Below are positions 56,960 through 64,000 of a DNA stretch of 64,000 nucleotides, piece after piece. The notes under the pieces were generated by a model. It was given only the letters and a program-made list of their open reading frames with translations. It did not search any database and was not told the DNA's origin. The stretch comes from Watersipora subatra (lineage: Eukaryota; Bryozoa; Gymnolaemata; Cheilostomatida; Watersiporidae). The stretch spans positions 56,685,526 through 56,749,525 of the forward strand of contig NC_088717.1 of NCBI RefSeq assembly GCF_963576615.1, given 5' to 3'. The position numbers were made by a program, and so were the translations under genes. Within the stretch, counting starts at the first letter, position 1. Every line of letters starts with the position of its first letter.

Positions 56960-59900
56960 GTGTAGCCTGGGTTTTAAGTCTGTCATTAGAAGGTTGACAG
57001 AACTTAAGCTAAATTAGTGCAAAATACAAAGCTGAGAAAAGTTTTTAAAGACATTGCTGCAAATTCTTGTTCACCTTCATGTTTTTTATTGATGAGTCAT
57101 TTTACCTTACTCTAAGTCTCTAAGAGCTTCTGAACTAAAATAACAGAAATGACCTTTCAGCTAAATAAAAGATTTATATGCCATAACGTAATTAGTGCAA
57201 ACAAGGCTGCAAAGATGAGGTTAATAAAGGTCAAAACCAAAGTAAGACCTGCTTATAAAAGAGCAGGCAACTCATGATAGCTTAAGAGCATACATACGGC
57301 AACAAAAATAGGAGATTTTTATTGCCAGCGCAAGGCAGCCATCATAAAAAAGTTAAAAGATGTTGTGAAACAAACTGGAACTTTATAAGAATAACAAAAA
57401 ATTGAACCAGATGGAAGTTTAGTACATATAGTAATTTAAAACATATTTATAAGCAAAATAAGTCAAACTTTAAAATTAAATTACTAAAAAGCTTCCAAAT
57501 CTTAGCTACAAACTTACTAAATATGTTGAAATATTACAGAAAGAACATCGCTAATACAGTCAATCCTCGTGCTTTCACTATAAGTCATTCCAGATGGCTG
57601 TTCAAAAAGTGATTTGTTCGAAGTTCCAAGCTATTTTCCCATGATTAAAGTAATTAATTCATTATAAGTCTAGCAAACAACTTTTAGAGCATTATTTTAC
57701 TATTATACACCATAAACTGTATACACACGTAATAAAAGAGCAGGTAATATGTACAATACGCTGATTGTCTTATAAAAATCTATTAATAGACTAGATTAGG
57801 TTGGGAGTGTGTCGTATCTATAGAAACGCGAACCCCAGCCTCATCTACTCAGAGTCTTGTGTATTGTATAAGGTAAATAAAAAAGTGGGAAAATAGACTG
57901 GGTGTTTGATTTTCATAAAATATAAAACAAATATTTCGGCTGTTTTATTTTTACCAACTTTAACATAAACATTAAAATAGTGAAGGCTAACCTAAACTAA
58001 GGTTGGGTCTAATGAAGTTCTTATGAAGCGTACAGTAACTCATCCTGGCAAAGATTGTGTGAAAAAAAAAAGCACAGCAGAGCTTATTGTAAACATCTGT
58101 GCCAACTGTAAAATCAACGACTCTATGTACAGTAAGAAAATTTTCAAAAGTTCAATTTTGAGTTGAATTTTGATACTTGAAAATCTCAAATTTTCTGGTC
58201 GTAATCTCATCTGGTTGAGATCAGAAACATGTAAAAGTCAAGGTATTACTGTTTAGTCTAACACCAATATTCGAATGCCTCAAATCTAAAAGAAAATCGG
58301 GGATTAAGCAGAAATTTCCGGACTTCTCTGCTTCAGACGTCAAACAAGTCTATTTTGGCACTGAAGCATCACTGCTTAGATACCAACTTTTTGAACTAAA
58401 ACTATAACCAATAATGAATCAGATATCTTTAGAGAGTCCCTATCCATACAACCACTTTCTAGAGCAGAGCAACTTCACAGGGCATCCGCTGTACCCTCCG
58501 CAGCTATTACTGTATGCAGATATCACTAAGACACCTTGGTCACATGACCAAATCCTCTAATGATGTCACAGCTTTAGAGAAAGCTTGATAGCCTACATCT
58601 CATGACAACAGAGAATTCATTCTTTATTTATAACTGAAAGTCAGAGTTCAGCTAGATACATAGAAGTAGAGGATGTTGTGCCTCAATCTTGTATCAATCT
58701 TCTCTATGCAATAACATTAGACAATATTTCTAAATGTTAGCAAAGAGATCTGTGAGCAGATATACAGTCCTTCATTCGTGGTGTGTGTTATCTTTGGTTA
58801 CCAGTAAATAAACCACGATGTTAGTACCCTTTCAGCAAAACAACAAAATTTTTGCCTTGTAGTAATATTCCACTTAGCTATATTCAATATAAGCTATAGA
58901 AAATATTAATTTTCAACTTTTCATTTTTGATATGACCTGATAATAATGCTTTCAGGATGATTGGAAAGATTACTTTGTAGTTTTGTTAAAAAATAGATTC
59001 AGCCAAACATCATTATGCATTCTATGAAATGCCATTTGAATCAGTAAAACGTTAACTCTATTAAATGGTTTTTGGGTCATCATAATATGCTTAGAGCAGA
59101 ATATACCGCATGAGGTCAAGCATGGAGTTGTCATCCCAGTACGCTAAACTACTATTGTAATCTTATACTTTGCAAAAGCTTTAAACATTAAAATATATGC
59201 CACTAGCAATTTTGTGGAAACCTCCAGTATGTATGTATCTGCTGTATACAACTACCTCAGTGCGAGGTTACACAGTGACATCATTTCCACCCCCAGATGA
59301 TCAGTAAACCGACAAGGCAGCTTCCATACGCAATGTGATTCACACTTGATTTCCTGTGCGCCAGTCTTTCTGAGCCAAAATAGATGGCATCAACAGCCGC
59401 TGAATTTCCAGAAAGCCATCATGTCATTACTCAAAGGCATGTTGTAGCTGGGTGAATTTGTCTTTTTGTCAAGCAACAGCAGCAGGCCTGACGGTTGATA
59501 GTATTGTAATAAGGGCATTAGAAAATGTAGGGCACTAGATAACAAAGCCGGAGTAAGGTTCATGAATATTCTAAGTGTAGTATTGTTAGGTAACGCTCCT
59601 ATCATTATGTACATATATGTCCCTAATTATCCTGCTAAAAGGTGCTCCCATTTTATAGAGTTCTATCAGAAATCAGTAATGAAACAAAAAAAAGAGTTGT
59701 CCAAATTCCTGCTGTCTGTATATATCCATGTTTGAGATATCTGAAAAATATTCCTAACACTCATTAAATTGCAATATTTACCATTATACTACCTTATTAT
59801 ATCATTGCTAGCTGCTTCAACAATGTTCCATATAAGATCTGCTCTCTTAACAAACAAAAGCATTTTTAACCGCTATATTTCAAACCATTTATTTGATTTA

Positions 59901-60970
59901 GCGACTATCTGTTGCTTTTTTTTGTTTTATGATTCTTGTATGGAATAATTTGGAAAATGTTTTGTTTGAAATGACATTATTGCAATTACAATAAAGTAAT
60001 ATATAAAGCAATATATATATAGTAGTATATCAGTTTGTGAGCATAAGGAGTTACGAAGGAACTACTGGCATACATTCAAAGCCTGTGCAGCCACTGTTGT
60101 ATCGATATAATACTACTGAGTCAAATTTTCGGGTGCTGAAACATTTACCTTAACAGACAAACCACTTTCAGATAAATGTATTTTAACTAAAGTAAAAGTA
60201 TGCCTTTTTATTTTTTATAGATTATAATTGAAAATGGTTTCAAAGAAATATGCTGACGTAATGAGTAGCATGTGAAGTTTTGTCAATACTTCACATGCTA
60301 TCATGGCCATCAGTATGATGGCCATGAGAGGTCATCATGGGTAGGCCTAACTATACGCATAATTATTCTGTGATGCGGCAAGGGGATCGAGTGACCCAAT
60401 CGGTAGTGCCCTTGCTTGGGAATCTGAGTATTTAGGCAAAATTCCCATGCGTGGCGATCTTTTTACTAACCCTTTTAGCGTGGCTTGAGACCGATAGACA
60501 GACACGGCTCTTATTATAGTAAAGATTTAACCGAAGGTTGGTGGGCATATAAAGGTATACGACGCAACTTTAGGTGATAAAATCTGTAATGCTAAGATAT
60601 TTGTACAGTGACAAGGGTTGACAAGTTGGCTCAAAAGATAGCCCTCCATCTGCGGCTTTTTACACTCAAGTATTGGGTGCTTGATAGTGACACTCACGAA
60701 ACGGACACACAGCTTGAGTTTTCAGGATATCAACTGATGTAACAGGCTCCATAAAGTAACACCTAGATACAACAATTTGCTGTAGAAATGGACTTTCAGA
60801 AGGAAAATAACTTTGTTAATGTACAGCAATGTACACGTGCATGCAGCAAATAGCATATATTAATCAGGCCAACCATGGACAACAAGATGAAAAGTTTTTA
60901 GACAGCTTTCATGATTCAAAATGTTTAATTATTTAATAGCATTTGAGAAGTTTTAAGGGATGATTATGTC
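56960..60970. other. Intergenic stretch
   Basis: No recognised gene. Contains a 48-codon frame at 58414-58560 and two adjacent hairpins at 60268-60328 (see findings). A tRNA-like SINE follows at about 60365-60530: GTGACCCAATCGGTAGTGCC, then tail ACAGACACGGCTCTTATTAT. Confidence 0.35.
60268..60328. repeat. Two adjacent perfect hairpins
   Basis: First: TAGCATGTGAAGT arms around TTTGTCAAT. Second, directly after: TCATGGCCATCA arms around GTA. Confidence 0.85.
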
Positions 60971-60976
60971 AACTAC

Positions 60977-61204
60977 CTGAAAGACTTGCCCTCCAAGATT
61001 GGTATCGGTGAATTCTACTCCCAAGGTGAAGGTCATTGTGTGTGATTTGGTCTTGGTGCGAATCGTTTGAGTTACCTGCTGTCCATTTACTCTCCAGTCC
61101 ACTTCAACTTCTGCCTTCACGGCTCTATCAATCGTTTCCTCTGCTAATCCTACAAAAGCCTCACAACTATAGTTCTGTTGTCTGACATCCGCTCCGCCTG
61201 GCTC
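60977..61204 (-). CDS. Exon of an unidentified gene, partly Ig-like
   Basis: A 228-nt, 76-codon frame with no stops lies on the minus strand between acceptor TTAGCAG and donor CAG|GTAGTT, phase 0 to 0. Locally GC-richer than its surroundings. NYSCEAFVGLAEETI followed by VKAEVEVDW looks like the F-G strands of an immunoglobulin-type domain (Y-x-C-x-A). It continues VNGQQVTQTI, then TFTLGVEFTDTNLGGQVFQ. It is a strong exon by structure, but I do not recognise the gene. Neighbouring exons were not found with confidence; a possible last exon is at 53079-53138. An alternative acceptor three bases upstream (exon to 61207) would add one codon. It could also come from an old mobile element. Confidence 0.5.
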
Positions 61205-61253
61205 CTGCTAACATGCTATATGCACGCATTCATAGCTACAATGAACCTTGTGA

Positions 61254-61260
61254 GTGAGAG

Positions 61261-61304
<44 letters not shown>

Positions 61305-61457
61305 CGGGAGGGAGGGAGGGAGAGAGGGAGAGAGGGAGAGAGGGAGAGAAGGAGAGAGGGAGAGATGGAAATAGAGAGGGAGGGAGGGAGGGAGAGAGAG
61401 AGGAGAGAGAAAGAGAGAAAGAGAGAAAGAGAGGGGGAGAAGGGGAGAGGGGGAGAG

Positions 61458-61501
<44 letters not shown>

Positions 61502-61557
61502 GAGAGAGAGGAGAGAGGAGAGAGAGAGGGAGAGAGAGAGAGAGAGGGAAAGAGGGC

Positions 61558-61614
<57 letters not shown>

Positions 61615-61665
61615 GAAAGGGTGGGAAAGAAAGAACTACATTGAACCTTGTAAAAGAGAGAGAGA
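61254..61665. repeat. GA-rich polypurine tract
   Basis: About 400 bp of GAGAGA/GGGAGA purine-only sequence on the plus strand, about 50 bp from the exon at 60977-61204. The long R-E-R-E frame and its antisense L-S-L-S frame are artefacts. Confidence 0.95.
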
Positions 61666-63130
61666 GGTGTCAAAACTTTAATTATTGTAAATGCATAATA
61701 GCAGAAAAGTTTTAGAAACAAGTGTTTTTATGATATTTACTTTAGTTATCGGTTTCCTTGGTAACTGGCATCTGTAATTTTGTACGAAGTCTTGACCTAC
61801 TAGGCAAGAGTGACGATAATATTTACTAGACACTTCCCTCCCCAATTACACCAACCAGTAGACCTTTAATTATGGCACTATTAGGGAAATCCTAAAAGGT
61901 ATGGGTCACTAATAAAATTATAAGTGGATCATGTGAAAGACAGAGTAACTATTATTGTGACATGTTGTGACATGTTGTGACACGTTGTGACATGTTGTGA
62001 GTAGATACAACTTTGTGCTCTGTTGGAGAAATTTTTAGTCACAATTGTTACTGTTTTTTGGCAACTCCAAAAAAAAGATAGTTCGCTGGTGCCGCGCCTG
62101 CTCACATGAGCAACAGATGGCATCTCACTTCAGAAAAATGTTGTATTTTCTTTGACACACTCAGCGATGCTCTTGTTTTTTCTTGAGCTGTATTTGTAGT
62201 CCTAGTTACTGGAATAGTTGGTTATTTACCCTCATCATGCATTGCTACAGCTCTAGACACTCGGGCACTAAGGCTATGCTTTAAAGTGATCGCGTAGCAT
62301 GGATGCTACAATGCACTCTCAAGAGTACAGTGCTGAGCATTGAACACCAATTTATTGCCGCAAAGCATTTGAGTTTTGCACCAAGTTTCACTTTGGAGTG
62401 TGTACAGACATTCCGCAGTAGTCACACATAGGGTCATGCAGTATTGTATGACATCACCAGAAAAAATCGGGGATGTCTATGATCCCTTGGTCATCCAGTC
62501 AAGTTTTCTTACAAAACATGGTTCTTCCTTCAACCATTCTGTTTTGAGTTTATAAACTGTCCTTTAAATATATCAAACTACTTTTCACAAACTACGAGAC
62601 TCTGAAAAAGGACCAAGATGACCCTTATGCTAAAAGATTTCATTGTTTTTGCAACAAGATTTCTAAACAACAACTTATGTCAGTAACGGAAGGTGTTGCA
62701 ACTGCTTTTACGGCAGCCTATAGATAGCTTAAAGCTTTGAGTCTGTCAGGGCCTGTCATCAAATTTTGAGTTGATTTCTATGGTCAGCAGTGCCAGGCTA
62801 TGGTAGTTGGTCAACACCAAACACACATCCTGACTATCAAACTACCTTTCCACAGCAACTATGTTTTCTTGAGTAAGCTTCTCTTGACCAAGGTGACCGG
62901 AAAACCTCAGCTGTCCAGCCAATATCGACAGGTAGATATCTTTATTGATATATCAGTGCTTGTTTGTAACAGATTTTATCATGTTCTGGGCTAGATAAAA
63001 TGCAACATCCTCAAATAATTATACTGCACTCAGACCTTCTCAAATCTGGCTCATTGCTACTTTCCGATGGTCTTAAGCCAAGAGTGTCCAGATTTACATA
63101 CTGCTGGTAGGGTCACAGCAGCAGTCAGCA
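61665..63130. other. Intergenic stretch
   Basis: Contains five copies of TGTGACATGT-type 10-bp repeats at 61957-62000 and an exon-like 59-codon frame at 62548-62727 (see findings). No known gene recognised. Confidence 0.35.
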
Positions 63131-63137
63131 CTGCCCT

Positions 63138-63345
63138 GTTATATAGTATATATACTATAGTATATATAACATAGTATATATACTATGTTATATATACTAT
63201 AGTATATATAACATAGTATATATACTATGTTATATATACTATAGTATATATACTATGTTACATATACTATAGTATGTATACTATAGTATATGTAACACAC
63301 ATACATAGACTATAGTATGTATACTATAGTATATGTATGTACGTA
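63138..63345. repeat. AT-palindromic array
   Basis: Alternating TATATACTATAGTATATA and ATAACATAGTATATATACTATG units, each self-complementary. Followed by the dispersed repeat shared with 3880. Confidence 0.9.
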
Positions 63346-63460
63346 CTTATTATTGCTAGAAACGCTAGTTTTGTAAAGAGTAACAAAGAAAAAGCATTCA
63401 AGATGTGCATAGTGAATTATAGTATAATGTATAAGATGGAGAGTACTTAGCTGTTGGTAA
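63345..63460 (+). repeat. Dispersed repeat, second copy of 3845-4010
   Basis: Motifs AACGCTAGTTTTGTAAAGAG, AAAGAAAAAGCATTCAA, TGAATTATAGTATAATGTAT occur in the same order as at 3888-4000. Confidence 0.5.
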
Positions 63461-63465
63461 TCATG

Positions 63466-63995
63466 ACAGATCTGTTTCGAACAGACATACATGTAGGTGC
63501 TGATGAGAGCTTTCTTCTCATCAAAGCTAGGTACTCTTCAAAGCTAGGTGCAACAACCACAATGAGTCATTCAACCACGCAAGTAAAATAATCCAGACTG
63601 AACATAGTAAGTATATTTGGAGACTAAATGACCAAATGGTAGCATATACTATTAAATGGGGGAAAATGCATAAGCAATGTGGAGCCTACTCAAACACAAG
63701 CAAAAATGCAACTTTTGCCTTTTTTAAAAGTTCATGATTATCTGCAAACCAAAGCAATGCACATTAGATAAAAGAAATGAATTTACATCATCATGCAGGC
63801 ATGTTAAGAGTTATCTGCTCAGTCATTTCAAAGAGGGAACCACATAGGCAGTTCTCCCTGGTTGATGGCGATTACCCATTAACCAATCAGATGTGATTGA
63901 TGAGCCATTTTCATACTCACTAGTAGCCATCTTGAATTCCATCTTTTTAAATTTCCACCTGATGAGAGAAGATCTATGTCTGTTCGAAACAGACC
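63466..63995. mobile_element. Possible short TIR element
   Basis: TCTGTTTCGAACAGACATA at 63472-63490 is matched by its inverse near 63978-63995. The motif is itself palindromic (TCTGTTTCGAACAGA), so the pairing may mislead. The interior shows nothing coding. Confidence 0.3.
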
Positions 63996-64000
63996 CGTTG

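Noticed and set aside
61178..61721. R-E-R-E and L-S-L-S frames over 150 codons
   Set aside because: Simple GA/CT tract, not protein coding.

Overview
This is a eukaryotic, animal-type window. It is AT-rich, has spliced genes with GT/AG introns of 78 bp to about 2.3 kb, and carries dense minisatellites and transposon debris. There are no operons, Shine-Dalgarno sites or long uninterrupted bacterial-style genes. Three conserved metazoan genes can be assembled exon by exon. The repeat set (tRNA-derived SINE-like elements, elements headed by a CCCGGTGTTGCACGGG hairpin, TIR elements ending in GGTTTTACGG) suggests a lophotrochozoan marine invertebrate such as a bryozoan or mollusc; that assignment is a guess from repeat style only.

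Layout. 1-27.5 kb is mostly non-coding. It holds the end of a TIR DNA transposon (1-390), SINE-like elements (about 4.05-4.4 and 9.4-9.84 kb), a hAT-like element (6915-8193) inserted in a 21-bp minisatellite, several copies of one dispersed repeat family, a LINE remnant near 19.5-19.85 kb, and two unrecognised exon-like frames (10480-10701 plus; 12017-12133 minus). 27.5-29.7 kb carries a small three-exon gene for the protein C10 family (C12orf57 homologue, 116 aa, plus strand). 30.2-37.1 kb carries an eight-exon METTL4 homologue (393 aa, minus strand), tail-to-tail with C10; the stop codons are about 525 bp apart. 37.9-41.3 kb is a block of mobile elements. 43.05-49.29 kb carries a complete seven-exon FGGY carbohydrate kinase gene (555 aa, plus strand), divergent from METTL4. 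49.65-50.63 kb is a 35-bp minisatellite with five-unit higher-order structure. 50.6-64 kb is mostly non-coding, with a MITE at 53.75 kb, an inverted-arm repeat at 56.5 kb, one good minus-strand exon (60977-61204, Ig-like in part), a GA-rich tract, and an AT palindromic array at 63.1 kb.

The three genes do not form an obvious pathway: a sugar kinase, an N6-adenine methyltransferase-family protein and a small brain-associated protein family of unclear biochemistry. The most unusual pattern is that minisatellites sit at, and repeat, the splice sites of METTL4 exon 1 (5' splice site) and FGGY exon 6 (3' splice site). A third array abuts the METTL4 exon 3 acceptor. Many long open frames in the window (44.4-45.5 kb, 6.7 kb, 8.2-8.8 kb, 61.2-61.7 kb) are artefacts of stop-free tandem repeats and are not genes.
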